In this document: positions 8,780 to 16,531 of the stretch, piece by piece
Layout: each line of letters starts with the position of its first letter
How positions within the stretch are numbered: the first letter of the stretch is position 1
Source of the DNA: Symbiobacterium thermophilum IAM 14863
GTDB lineage: Bacteria; Bacillota; Sulfobacillia; Symbiobacteriales; Symbiobacteriaceae
Direction of reading: 5' to 3'
Assembly: GCF_000009905.1 (NCBI RefSeq)
Contig: NC_006177.1
Span: 1,612,001-1,676,000 of the forward strand
DNA length: 64,000 nucleotides
The notes under the pieces: generated by a model
What the model saw: only the letters and a program-made list of their open reading frames with translations
Told to the model about the DNA's origin: nothing
The model's database searches: none
Translations under genes and position numbers: made by a program

Positions 8780-10123
8780 GTGACGGAGCCCCATGTGACC
8801 GTAATCGGCGCCGGGCTGGCCGGGTCGGAGGCGGCTTGGCAGGCCGCCCGGCTCGGGGTCAAGGTGACCCTGTACGAGATGCGCCCCCACGTGACCACTG
8901 CCGTGCACCGCACGGGGCTGTTCGCGGAGCTGGTCTGCTCCAACTCGCTGCGCGGGGCCGGCCTGGAGAACGCCGTGGGCCTGCTGAAGGAGGAGATGCG
9001 GCGGCTGGGCAGCCTGATCCTGCGCGAGGCCCTGCAGCACGCGGTGCCGGCCGGCGGCGCGCTGGCGGTAAGCCGCGAGGAGTTCGCCGCCGGCGTCACC
9101 GCGGCGCTGACCTCCCACCCTAACATCACGGTGGTGCGGGAGGAGGTACGTGAAATCCCCCCCGACGGCGTCGTCGTCATCGCCTCCGGGCCGCTGACCT
9201 CCGCGCCCCTGGCGGAGGCGATCCGGCGCTTCACCGGCGAGGAGTCGCTCGCCTTCTACGATGCGGCCGCGCCGATTGTGAACATCGAGACCGTCAATAT
9301 GGACAAGGTCTTCCGCATGAGCCGCTACGGCAAGGGCGAGGGGGACGACTATCTCAACTGCCCCCTCACCAGGGAGGAGTACGAGGCGTTCTACGAGGCC
9401 CTGGTGACGGCGGAGAAGGCCATGCCCCACAACCCGGAGGACGCGCAGGTCTGCTTCTTCGAGGGCTGTCTGCCGGTGGAGGAGATCGCCCGCAGGGGAC
9501 CGGACGCGCTCCGCTACGGGCCGATGAAGCCGGTGGGGCTGATCGACCCGCGCACCGGGAGGCGCCCCTGGGCGGTGGTGCAGCTCCGGCAGGACAACGC
9601 CGCCGGGACGCTCTACAACATGGTGGGCTTCCAGACCAGCCTGAAGTGGAGTGAGCAGAAGCGGGTGTTCCGGATGATCCCCGGGCTGGAAGAGGCCGAG
9701 TTCGAGCGGTACGGGGTCATCCACCGCAACACCTTCATGAAGTCGCCGCGGCTGCTGTACCCGACCGGCGAGTCGCGCCAGCGTGCCGGCCTCTTCTTCG
9801 CCGGGCAGATGACCGGTGTGGAGGGCTACGTGGAGTCCGCGGCTGGGGGGCTGGTGGCCGGGATCAACGCCGCGCGCCGGGCCCTCGGGCTGGAGCCGGT
9901 GACCTTCCCGCGGGAGACGGCCATCGGATCGCTGCTGCACTACATCACTCATGCCGATCCCGAGCACTTCCAGCCGATGAACATCGCGTTCGGTCTCATG
10001 CCGCCGCTGGAAGGCCCGAAGATCCGGGACAAGCGGGCGCGCAAGCGGGCGATCTCGGAGCGGGCCCTGGACGTGCTGGCCGCCTGGGCGCCCGGGCATC
10101 TGGGCGCGCCGCTGCTGGACTGA
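8780..10123 (+). CDS. trmFO: Folate-dependent tRNA (uracil-5-)-methyltransferase TrmFO
   Basis: TrmFO makes m5U54 (ribothymidine) in the tRNA T-loop using methylenetetrahydrofolate and FAD. The 447-aa protein opens with the FAD-binding [18 protein letters not shown] and has the family blocks [38 protein letters not shown] and [23 protein letters not shown] 8780 follows the topA stop without a gap. The order topA-trmFO-xerC-codY matches Bacillus. Confidence 0.96.
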   Translation: MTEPHVTVIGAGLAGSEAAWQAARLGVKVTLYEMRPHVTTAVHRTGLFAELVCSNSLRGAGLENAVGLLKEEMRRLGSLILREALQHAVPAGGALAVSREEFAAGVTAALTSHPNITVVREEVREIPPDGVVVIASGPLTSAPLAEAIRRFTGEESLAFYDAAAPIVNIETVNMDKVFRMSRYGKGEGDDYLNCPLTREEYEAFYEALVTAEKAMPHNPEDAQVCFFEGCLPVEEIARRGPDALRYGPMKPVGLIDPRTGRRPWAVVQLRQDNAAGTLYNMVGFQTSLKWSEQKRVFRMIPGLEEAEFERYGVIHRNTFMKSPRLLYPTGESRQRAGLFFAGQMTGVEGYVESAAGGLVAGINAARRALGLEPVTFPRETAIGSLLHYITHADPEHFQPMNIAFGLMPPLEGPKIRDKRARKRAISERALDVLAAWAPGHLGAPLLD

Positions 10124-10162
10124 GGCCCGCTTCCGGGGCGGTGCCGGATGGAAGGATGTGGC

Positions 10163-10188
10163 GGGGTCCTTCACCGGGCCCCTTCTTT
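10163..10188 (+). terminator. Terminator after trmFO
   Basis: GGGGTCC (10163-10169) pairs with GGGCCCC (10176-10182), including one G-T wobble, followed by TTCTTT. It closes the dprA-topA-trmFO unit. Confidence 0.6.
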
Positions 10189-10337
10189 ATGCCGCAAGTG
10201 ATTTGTGATCTAAACGGATGTAACAAAACTGTCATATTGCTTCCACATCATGGTAGGCATGCGTATTCTCGTGAAAAAAGGAGCAAGGGCTGCTTAGCAC
10301 GCCAAAACGGCGAGCGGAAATTGTGGGCGGATAGAGA

Positions 10338-10352
10338 TATTTTCTGAATTGT
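10338..10352 (+). promoter_or_regulatory. CodY-box-like operator
   Basis: The 15 bases at 10338-10352 (core TTTTCTGAA) match 11 of 15 positions of the CodY box AATTTTCWGAAAATT, with the centre intact. The site ends 4 bases before the putative -35 of the xerC-codY transcript, a position that would allow autoregulation of codY. The match is by eye. Confidence 0.45.
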
Positions 10353-10356
10353 GGTC

Positions 10357-10386
10357 TTGCCTTGGGGACGGGCTGTGTGTTAGGAT
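10357..10386 (+). promoter_or_regulatory. Probable promoter for xerC-codY
   Basis: TTGCCT (10357-10362), 18-nt spacer, TAGGAT (10381-10386), 54 bases before the xerC start. It sits directly downstream of the CodY-box-like site. Confidence 0.5.
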
Positions 10387-10440
10387 AGAGACCGATTGGG
10401 TAAGCCGTGTTAACAAAGTTCGCCGCAGGAGGTGGGGAGG

Positions 10441-11502
10441 GTGGGCGCCCAGCCGCAGGGTGACAGCCTTGGGCCGGAGGTCGCCGGCTTCCTCGCCAGC
10501 CTGTCGGTGGAAAAGTCGGCTTCCCAGCACACGCTGCGCAGCTACCGGCTCGACCTGGCGCAGTTCTATGCCTGGCTGGCCAGCGGCGGCACGACCGCAC
10601 CCGTGGTCGGAGGCCGCGGCTCGGGCCGGACCCGCAGGCACGACTTCGCGGCACAGCAGGAGGAGCCGGTCCGTCCGGTGGGTCTGGACGAGCTGCGGGC
10701 CGTCAACCACCTGACGATCCGGTCGTACCTCGCCTTCCTGCAGCGGCAGGAGTTCAGCCGGCGGACCATCGCCCGCAAGCTTTCGTGTCTCCGTTCCTTC
10801 TACAAGTATCTCGTGCGCGCAGATCTTGTCCCGACCAACCCAGTGGCAGGTGTACACACCCCTAAACTGGAGCGGCGGCTCCCCGTCTTCCTGGACGAGG
10901 AAGAGATTGGGGGGCTGTTATCACAGCCTGATACCCACACGCCCCTGGGCCTCAGGGATCGGGCCCTGCTGGAGCTGCTCTACGCCACGGGGCTGCGGGT
11001 GGGCGAACTCGTTGCGCTGAACCGGGGAGACATCGATTACAGCGAGGGCTGGGTGATCGTCTGGGGCAAGGGGCGGAAGGAGCGGGCCGTGCCCGTCGGC
11101 AGTGAGGCGCTGCAGGCTCTGGGGCACTATCTCCGGGACGGGTGGCCCGTGCTGCGGGCCAGGGCGCCGGCCGCGGAGCAGTCCCTGCCTGAGGCGAAGC
11201 AGCCGCTTTTCCTCAACAAGCTGGGCGGCCGGCTGAGCGATCGCTCCGTCCGCCGGCTGCTGGACCGGTACGTCAGCCAGCTCGCCCTGAGCCGGCAGAT
11301 CAGCCCGCACAAGATCCGCCACACCTTCGCGACCCACATGCTCAACCACGGCGCGGATCTGCGGGCGGTCCAGGAGATGCTGGGCCACGCCAGCCTGTCC
11401 ACCACCCAGATCTACACCCACGTCACGACGCAGCGGCTGCGGACCGAGTACCTGCGTGCGCACCCCCGCCAGCGGCGGGCGGCGCCGCCCGATGAGGGGT
11501 GA
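10441..11502 (+). CDS. xerC: Tyrosine recombinase XerC
   Basis: Site-specific recombinase that resolves chromosome dimers at dif. The 353-aa protein has the N-terminal SAM-like core-binding domain and the catalytic domain with Arg in LLYATGLRVGELVAL, Lys in WGKGRKERAVPV, HxxR in SPHKIRHTFATHML, His in MLGHASLSTTQIYTHV, and nucleophile Tyr in the same block. An Arg/Gly-rich insertion of about 25 residues interrupts the N-terminal domain (near residues 55-80). GTG 10441 is preceded by AGGAGG at 10427-10432; GTG 10432 is an alternative. In Bacillus the codY-linked homologue is codV. Confidence 0.92.
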   Translation: MGAQPQGDSLGPEVAGFLASLSVEKSASQHTLRSYRLDLAQFYAWLASGGTTAPVVGGRGSGRTRRHDFAAQQEEPVRPVGLDELRAVNHLTIRSYLAFLQRQEFSRRTIARKLSCLRSFYKYLVRADLVPTNPVAGVHTPKLERRLPVFLDEEEIGGLLSQPDTHTPLGLRDRALLELLYATGLRVGELVALNRGDIDYSEGWVIVWGKGRKERAVPVGSEALQALGHYLRDGWPVLRARAPAAEQSLPEAKQPLFLNKLGGRLSDRSVRRLLDRYVSQLALSRQISPHKIRHTFATHMLNHGADLRAVQEMLGHASLSTTQIYTHVTTQRLRTEYLRAHPRQRRAAPPDEG

Positions 11503-11633
11503 TGGTGTACAGTCCTTGGGCCGACCGGCCGTCACCGGCCACGACGCCCAGTTACATTTATTGCGACATTCTCAGCGTGGAGGCGATTGAAACAGCGGAG
11601 CAGATGGGTATCATGAGCAAAGAGCCTGAGTAA
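11502..11633 (+). CDS. 43-aa ORF translationally coupled to xerC
   Basis: The ATG at 11502 overlaps the xerC stop (TGATG), with GAGGGG just upstream, and the frame runs to TAA 11631-11633. The C-terminal half ([20 protein letters not shown]) looks like folded protein, with fewer GC-ending codons than the neighbours. It occupies the slot of hslV-hslU in Bacillus but has no resemblance to HslV. Family unknown to me. It could be a small regulator or a remnant of a longer gene; the TGATG overlap favours real translation. Confidence 0.5.
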   Translation: MVYSPWADRPSPATTPSYIYCDILSVEAIETAEQMGIMSKEPE

Positions 11634-11749
11634 TGGGTGCATCAGTGTACGCCGAGGGGAGGGCCGTGGCCGCGGCACAGGGGGTGGCTCGGGCCGCGGC
11701 GCACAGCTCATCACATACCACTGAGAGACGGAAATGGAGGCAGATTTCC

Positions 11750-12508
11750 ATGAAGACGTTGCTGGAGAAGACCCGTAGGATCAATCGCCTGCTTCAGAAG
11801 AGCGCAGGTACCCAGGTGAACTTCAACGAGTTGGCCGGTGTGCTGGCCGACCTGATCGGTGCCGATGTGTACGTTGCCTCCCGCAAGGGCAACATCGTGG
11901 GCCTTGGGCTGACGGCCGGTGACGCCGACGCCTACCAGAACATCACCTTCACCGAGGAGTACAACAGCTCGCTGATGAAGGTGGACGACACCACGGCCAA
12001 CACCGAGCAGAGCGAGCTCACGGTCCTGCAGGAGGGCAGGGAGGTCCAGATGCGGGGCGGCCGTGTGACCATCGTGCCCGTGAACGGCGGCGGCGAGCGG
12101 CTGGGCACGCTGGTGCTGGTCAAGAGCGCCGACCTGACCGACGAGGACCTGATTCTCGGCGAGCTGGCCGCCACCGTGGCCGGCGTGGAGATCCTGCGCG
12201 CCCATGCCGGTGAGTTGGAGGAGGAGGCCCGGAAGAAGGCCGCCGTGCAGATTGCGCTGGCGACGCTCTCCTACTCCGAGCTGGAGGCCGTCCAGCACAT
12301 CTTCGACGAGCTGGACGGCAACGAAGGGCTGCTGGTGGCGTCCAAGATCGCCGACCGGGTCGGCATCACCCGCTCGGTCATTGTGAACGCTCTGCGGAAG
12401 TTCGAGTCCGCCGGCGTGATCGAGTCCCGGTCGCTGGGTATGAAGGGCACGCATATCAAGGTGCTGAACGACCGGCTCATCGAGGAGCTGCGCAAGCTGC
12501 GGAGCTGA
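11750..12508 (+). CDS. codY: GTP-sensing transcriptional pleiotropic repressor CodY
   Basis: CodY senses GTP and branched-chain amino acids through its N-terminal GAF domain and represses amino-acid and stationary-phase genes. The 252-aa frame begins [20 protein letters not shown], typical of CodY, and ends with the winged helix-turn-helix [20 protein letters not shown] followed by [23 protein letters not shown] 11750 has TGGAGG at 11735-11740; in-frame sequence upstream is low complexity and excluded. About 116 bases separate it from the preceding small ORF. A strong terminator follows. Confidence 0.97.
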   Translation: MKTLLEKTRRINRLLQKSAGTQVNFNELAGVLADLIGADVYVASRKGNIVGLGLTAGDADAYQNITFTEEYNSSLMKVDDTTANTEQSELTVLQEGREVQMRGGRVTIVPVNGGGERLGTLVLVKSADLTDEDLILGELAATVAGVEILRAHAGELEEEARKKAAVQIALATLSYSELEAVQHIFDELDGNEGLLVASKIADRVGITRSVIVNALRKFESAGVIESRSLGMKGTHIKVLNDRLIEELRKLRS

Positions 12509-12548
12509 TCGCACGGCCGGCGAACCTCGGCCCCGGCGCCTACGGAAG

Positions 12549-12577
12549 CCCCACGCGTCTACCGCGTGGGGTTTTTT
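12549..12577 (+). terminator. Intrinsic terminator after codY
   Basis: Perfect 9-bp stem CCCCACGCG/CGCGTGGGG around TCTAC, followed by six T residues (12572-12577). The best textbook terminator in the window. Confidence 0.95.
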
Positions 12578-12627
12578 CGGTGCCCTTATGGTTCAGAAGG
12601 GAAAAACGCGGCTGGAGACGAACTAAA

Positions 12628-12643
12628 TCGCGTCAAGACGCGA
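12628..12643. promoter_or_regulatory. Palindrome in the flbD promoter region
   Basis: TCGCGTC AA GACGCGA, a perfect 7-bp inverted repeat with a 2-bp centre, 41 bases before the flbD start. It has the dimensions of a dimeric repressor operator, but I see no clear -35/-10 pair around it. Confidence 0.4.
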
Positions 12644-12683
12644 GTACACAGAACCGTCTGTTTGGTGACAAGGGGGAAGCGGT

Positions 12684-12908
12684 GTGATCAAGCTGCGGCG
12701 GTTCCGGTCCAAGGGTGGGGAGTTTGTGGTCAACGCGGATCTGATCGAGACGGTGGAAGCCACACCCGACACGGTTGTCACCCTGACCACCGGGCACAAG
12801 CTCATCGTCGAGGAGAGCGTGGACGAGGTCATCCGGAAGGTGGTCGAGTTCAAACGCGCCTGCCACACCCCGCTGCTTGGCCACAGCGACCCGCATGCAG
12901 AGTCATAG
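12684..12908 (+). CDS. flbD: FlbD family flagellar protein
   Basis: 74-aa protein of the FlbD/SwrD family, found in flagellar operons and needed for full motor torque in Bacillus. Features seen: N-terminal IKLRRFRSKGGEFVVNADLI, central ETVEATPDTVVTLTTGHKL and VEESVDEVIRKVVEFK. GTG 12684 has AGGGGGAAG upstream. It is the first gene of a short motility-type cluster between codY and rpsB. Confidence 0.85.
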   Translation: MIKLRRFRSKGGEFVVNADLIETVEATPDTVVTLTTGHKLIVEESVDEVIRKVVEFKRACHTPLLGHSDPHAES

Positions 12909-12930
12909 CCGCTGGAGGGGGGCAGGGCCG

Positions 12931-13599
12931 TTGCGACTACCGACCATCAATCAGCAGCTGACGATCTACATACCAACAGGATGGTGGAAGGGCCGCTACT
13001 CGACCTACCTGGAGGCGCTGGAGGACTCGACCATACGCGTGGCCCATCCGATGTTCGGCTCCGCCTTGATCCCCCTGATGCCGGGGGACGAGGTCATGGT
13101 GGAGTACGTGTACAACGGCGAGCGAGTCGGGTTTGCGGCCCAGGTGCTGCAAAGGGTGACCGAGGAGACCCCGGCCCTGATCCTGACCCGCCCCGGGCCG
13201 GGGGACATCCGCCGGCAGCAGCTGCGGAACTTTGTCCGGCTGGACATCAGCCTTCCCATTGAATATGCGCCCGGCGGCCGCAAGGCCGGCGAGGAGGAGC
13301 CGGAGCTCCTGCCCGGGCGCACCGTCAACATCAGCGGCGGCGGCGCGCTGATCGTCACAGGGGAGTCGTATCCCCCTGGCACGCGGCTCGATCTGGTGCT
13401 GCATCTGCCCGACCGGGTGATCCCGGTCGAGGCGGAGGTGGTCCGCCACGTGCCGGTGGCCGTGGTGCCCGGTTCGGGCGATCCCGTGCAGACCCGGCTG
13501 GGGGTGCGGTTCACGCAGATCGAGGAGCGCGACCGCGAGCAGATCATCCGCTTCATCTTTGCCGAACATCGACGCAGGCGGCGGAAGGGACTGGAGTAA
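12931..13599 (+). CDS. YcgR-like PilZ domain c-di-GMP-binding protein
   Basis: 222-aa protein with an N-terminal YcgR-type beta domain (about 1-95) and a C-terminal PilZ domain. The c-di-GMP signature is complete: an RRQQLRNFVRLD block (the RxxxR arginines) and NISGGGALI (the D/NxSxxG turn). Homologues (YcgR, Bacillus MotI/DgrA) bind the flagellar motor and slow swimming when c-di-GMP is high. TTG 12931 is chosen because GGAGGGG (12913-12919) lies upstream. Located between flbD and a FapA-like gene. Confidence 0.85.
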   Translation: MRLPTINQQLTIYIPTGWWKGRYSTYLEALEDSTIRVAHPMFGSALIPLMPGDEVMVEYVYNGERVGFAAQVLQRVTEETPALILTRPGPGDIRRQQLRNFVRLDISLPIEYAPGGRKAGEEEPELLPGRTVNISGGGALIVTGESYPPGTRLDLVLHLPDRVIPVEAEVVRHVPVAVVPGSGDPVQTRLGVRFTQIEERDREQIIRFIFAEHRRRRRKGLE

Positions 13600-13614
13600 A
13601 GGGGTGAAGGAGGC

Positions 13615-15045
13615 GTGAGCGAACCGCGCGAAGGCTTGGACGCCGGCCGGACCGGACCGCGGGACGCGGAACTACTGCTGCTGGTGTCTCCCAACGCCAT
13701 GTCTGTGGAGGCCCGGGTGGTGCCGCCTGAGCCGGGCGGCCGGAACATCACGCGCGAGCAGGTGCTGCAGGAGCTGGCGAGGCTCAAAGTGGTGTTCGGC
13801 ATCGACCACGCGGCCATCGACCGGCTCGTGGAGATGGCGGAAAAGGGGTTCCGCCTCGACCGCCAGGGCATCGTGGTGGCGGAGGGACGGCCGCCGGTGG
13901 ACGGCCAGGACGCCGCCATCATCCATCACCCGCTGCTGCAGACGCCCGCCGGTTACCCGCGCCTCACCGAGGACGGCCGGGCCGACTTCTTCGATCTCAA
14001 CCTGGTGCGCAACGTGGCCAAGGACACGGTCCTGGCCACCCGTAAGCCGCCGACCCCCGGCGAGCCGGGTATCGACGTCTTCGGGCGGACGGTGAAGGCG
14101 CGCGAGGGGCGCGATGTGCGCCTGCGGGCCGGAGCGGGCACGCGCCTGTCACCGGACGGGCAGTCGGTGATCGCCACGGTCGAGGGCCATGCGTCCATTT
14201 CGGCCAGCGGCGAGGTGACCGTCTCCCCCATCTTCACCGTTCCCGGCGACGTGGGCTACGGCTCCGGCAACATCGACTTCGTCGGCACGGTCGTCGTGCG
14301 GGGCGACGTGACCCAGGGCTTCACCGTCAAGGCCGGGGGGAACGTCGAGGTGCACGGCGGGATCATGGGGGGCAGCATGGAGGCCGGCGGCGACGTGCTG
14401 GTCCGGTACGGGATCGTCGGGGCCGGGCGGGGCCGGGTCAAGGCCGGCGGCAAGGTGCGCTGCCGCTTCATCGAGTCGGCCGAGGTGGAGGCTGCGGGCG
14501 ACGTCGTGGTGTCGGACGGCATCCTGAACTCCCAGGTTTCCGGCGACAGCGTCCTCGTGACCGGTGGGCGCGGCTCCATCATCGGCGGCCGGATCCGGGC
14601 CCGCAGGGAGATCAGCGCGCAGACCCTCGGCTCTCCCATGGGCGCCGCCACAGACCTGCAGGTCGGCGTGCCCCCGGCGGTCCGGGCGGAGCTGGACCAG
14701 ATCCGGGAGCAGCTGGCCCGTGTGGAGGACCGGTTCGGTCAGGCGACCCGCACGGCGACGTACCTGAACTCGGGCGCGGCGGAAACCGCGCGCATCAGCC
14801 GCGAGTTCGCTGAAAAATCCCGGCGGCTGACCGGCGCCGAGCGGCAGCAGCTGGCCGGCCGCCTGGCCGCGCTGCAGTCGCAACTGGAGCCCGAGCCCGG
14901 CGCGTGTGTCAAGGGGTACGAGGCGGTCTATCCGGGGGTGCGGATCACCATCGGCGCACAGCGGCACGTGGTGGTGGACCAGTCGACCAACAGCTGCTTC
15001 GTCATCGGCGAGGACGGCGAGATTCGACTGGTGCCGGCCTGGTAG
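13615..15045 (+). CDS. FapA family (DUF342) protein
   Basis: 476-aa protein of the FapA/DUF342 family. The central region is rich in right-handed beta-helix turns (repeats around GEVTVSPIFTVPGDVGYGSG, GTVVVRGDVTQGFTVKAGG, GGSMEAGGDVLVRYGIVGA), followed by a coiled-coil-like stretch (about 350-425) and a C-terminal beta tail. The family is often next to flagellar or chemotaxis genes and some members act as polymer-binding or localisation factors; the molecular role here is unknown. GTG 13615 has AAGGAGG directly upstream. Confidence 0.8.
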   Translation: MSEPREGLDAGRTGPRDAELLLLVSPNAMSVEARVVPPEPGGRNITREQVLQELARLKVVFGIDHAAIDRLVEMAEKGFRLDRQGIVVAEGRPPVDGQDAAIIHHPLLQTPAGYPRLTEDGRADFFDLNLVRNVAKDTVLATRKPPTPGEPGIDVFGRTVKAREGRDVRLRAGAGTRLSPDGQSVIATVEGHASISASGEVTVSPIFTVPGDVGYGSGNIDFVGTVVVRGDVTQGFTVKAGGNVEVHGGIMGGSMEAGGDVLVRYGIVGAGRGRVKAGGKVRCRFIESAEVEAAGDVVVSDGILNSQVSGDSVLVTGGRGSIIGGRIRARREISAQTLGSPMGAATDLQVGVPPAVRAELDQIREQLARVEDRFGQATRTATYLNSGAAETARISREFAEKSRRLTGAERQQLAGRLAALQSQLEPEPGACVKGYEAVYPGVRITIGAQRHVVVDQSTNSCFVIGEDGEIRLVPAW

Positions 15046-15102
15046 GGCGACGGGCGCCGGCCTCCCGCGGGGAAGCGGCGCGGCGTTGGGAGGTGTCTGA
15101 CG

Positions 15103-15420
15103 ATGGCGGTGAGGCCCATCGATTCGCTGACGATGCTGCCGCGCCTTCAGGAGGCGGGGCGTGCGGTGCAGCAGACCGAACAGTACCCGCACGCCTTCCA
15201 GCAGGTGCTGGGCGCGCAGGTGCAGCAGGAAGGCGAGCGCAGCCAGAAGCAGGTGCGGAGGCGCACGGAAGCGGAGCAGCCGACCGTCACTCCGGATGGC
15301 CGGCGCCCCGGCGGGCAGGGGCAGCCGTCCGGGCGGGGGGAGCATCACCGCCGGCGGCAGGCGAGGCCCGAACCCGGGGATGCGCCCGGCGGCACCGGCC
15401 GCCTGGATGTGAAGGTGTGA
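15103..15420 (+). CDS. Small hydrophilic protein of the motility cluster
   Basis: 105-aa protein. The N-terminal 50 residues (starting MAVRPIDSLTMLPRLQEAGR) look structured and Gln-rich; the C-terminal half is a very basic, Gly/Arg/Pro-rich tail that is probably disordered. Similar short proteins opening with an RPID motif accompany flagellar genes in clostridia, as I recall, but I cannot name the family. ATG 15103 has GGGAGGTG upstream. Confidence 0.6.
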   Translation: MAVRPIDSLTMLPRLQEAGRAVQQTEQYPHAFQQVLGAQVQQEGERSQKQVRRRTEAEQPTVTPDGRRPGGQGQPSGRGEHHRRRQARPEPGDAPGGTGRLDVKV

Positions 15421-15522
15421 GGCATGTCCGCCAGGGGCCCCGGCATACCCATGTGGGTGGCCGGGGTCTTGCGCGCGTCCGGCGGACGTCTCCCGGCCGA
15501 CCTTCTTCGGGGAGGAATGGGG

Positions 15523-16059
15523 ATGGCAGGCGGCGTGCCGGGGGTGGACAGGCGTAGCGCGCCGTTCTGGCGCGGGCTGCTGGTGGGTGCGGGGGCTGTG
15601 GCCGCCGCCCTGGCGATGGGGCTGGGGTACCTGGCGACAGCCGGCGTCACGGTCACCGTGACGGGGGATCTGCTGGTGGCGCGAATGGGCGAGGAGGTGG
15701 AAGCGGCGGTGCGCCGGGAGCTCTCCGGGGTGCTGCGGCAGGCACAGGCGGAGTGGCCGCAGCGGGTGCAGGAGGCAGCTCGGAGTCAGATCGCCGCGGT
15801 GCGCGTCGAGGTCGCGGGCCTGTCGCTGGAGCTGCCGGAGGCAGCCCGTACCCAGGTGGAGCGGGCCGCCGCCGAAGCGGCGCAGGCGGCCGTGGAATCG
15901 GTGGCGGGCAACCTGCCGGTGGACGAGCTGGCGGAGCGAATCGGCGCCCGGGCTGCGGCGCTCGCGCGGGAGCGGCTGCCCCAGGTGCTGGCGGAGCAGC
16001 GGATCGTGGTCGAGGCGGCGCCGTGGCTGCGGGTGCCCGTGCGGCTGCAGGTGCGCTGA
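15523..16059 (+). CDS. Single-pass membrane protein with long helical region
   Basis: 178-aa protein from ATG 15523, which has GGGGAGG at 15509-15515 (spacing 7); in-frame ATGs at 15517 and 15424 are less well placed. A short basic N terminus is followed by one transmembrane helix (about residues 15-42, Ala/Gly/Leu/Val-rich) and an extended amphipathic, Ala/Glu/Arg-rich region likely to be coiled coil, ending in a short beta stretch. No family recognised. It belongs to the flbD-pilZ-fapA run by spacing. Confidence 0.65.
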   Translation: MAGGVPGVDRRSAPFWRGLLVGAGAVAAALAMGLGYLATAGVTVTVTGDLLVARMGEEVEAAVRRELSGVLRQAQAEWPQRVQEAARSQIAAVRVEVAGLSLELPEAARTQVERAAAEAAQAAVESVAGNLPVDELAERIGARAAALARERLPQVLAEQRIVVEAAPWLRVPVRLQVR

Positions 16060-16140
16060 GCGGCTGCGGACCGGGTGAACCTCCTGCGGCCCCGTGCCGT
16101 TTCTACGGTTGAGACGGCAGACCAAGGGAGGGGACCGCGG

Positions 16141-16371
16141 GTGGCGCGGTGGCTGACGGAACGCGAGCTGTTGGAACAGGCGGGCATCAGCCCGGCGGAG
16201 CTGCGCTGGTTCGGTGACCGGTTCGACGCGCAGATGGCCGTCCTTACCCGGCGGGGTCCGGACGGCCGGCCGCGCTACGCGCCCGACGCCGTGGTCCTGC
16301 TGCGCAGCCTGGCGGCCATGGTGGCACGGGGGGCGACCCCGGAGCAGATCAAGGCGTGGTACGGCCTTTGA
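16141..16371 (+). CDS. Small MerR-like helix-turn-helix protein
   Basis: 76-aa protein from GTG 16141 with GGGAGGGG at 16126-16133. The sequence WLTERELLEQAGISPAELRW followed by GRPRYAPDAVVLLRSLAAM resembles a MerR-type winged helix with the conserved Arg-Tyr before the second helix pair, but there is no effector domain. It may be a DNA-binding regulator or excisionase-like protein. It is the last gene before the rpsB promoter. Confidence 0.55.
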   Translation: MARWLTERELLEQAGISPAELRWFGDRFDAQMAVLTRRGPDGRPRYAPDAVVLLRSLAAMVARGATPEQIKAWYGL

Positions 16372-16385
16372 GCGACAAAAACCCT

Positions 16386-16414
16386 TTGCCAACGCCCCCT
16401 GTTTGTGCTAAGAT
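16386..16414 (+). promoter_or_regulatory. Sigma-A promoter of rpsB-tsf
   Basis: TTGCCA (16386-16391), 17-nt spacer, TAAGAT (16409-16414), in an AT-rich pocket following the HTH gene. A leader of about 110 nt separates it from the rpsB start. Confidence 0.8.
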
Positions 16415-16422
16415 ATCGTGCG

Positions 16423-16480
16423 GTGTGTGACTACACACGTTCGCGGACGGTTCCGGGGATGCTGCCGCTGGCAGCCCCGG
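16423..16480 (+). promoter_or_regulatory. Structured rpsB leader
   Basis: Two inverted repeats lie in the predicted 5' UTR: GTGTGT/ACACAC (16423-16428 with 16433-16438), starting at about the expected transcription start, and a second stem formed by CCGGG plus GCTGCC pairing with GGCAGC plus CCCGG (16453-16480, 3-nt bulge, GCT loop). Ribosomal protein S2 operons are commonly autoregulated through leader RNA; that role here is inference. Confidence 0.5.
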
Positions 16481-16531
16481 GGCGGGATGAAACGGACGGA
16501 GGCGCAAAATCTTTGGAGGTGAGTTTTCCCG

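Larger units (their letters stand above)
10190..10426. other. AT-rich island upstream of xerC-codY
   Basis: About 235 bases are much more AT-rich than the surrounding genes. An open frame through here (10141-10347) has no ribosome site and no recognisable protein, so I do not call it. The island holds the CodY-box-like site and promoter listed separately; the rest is unexplained and large for a simple promoter. Confidence 0.6.

Noticed and set aside
7163-10174. Minus-strand frame of about 1,000 codons opposite topA and trmFO
   Set aside because: Antisense shadow; low-complexity protein and no ribosome site.
10141-10347. 68-codon plus-strand frame upstream of xerC
   Set aside because: It runs through the trmFO terminator and the AT-rich regulatory island, has no ribosome site, and its protein shows no structure-like pattern.
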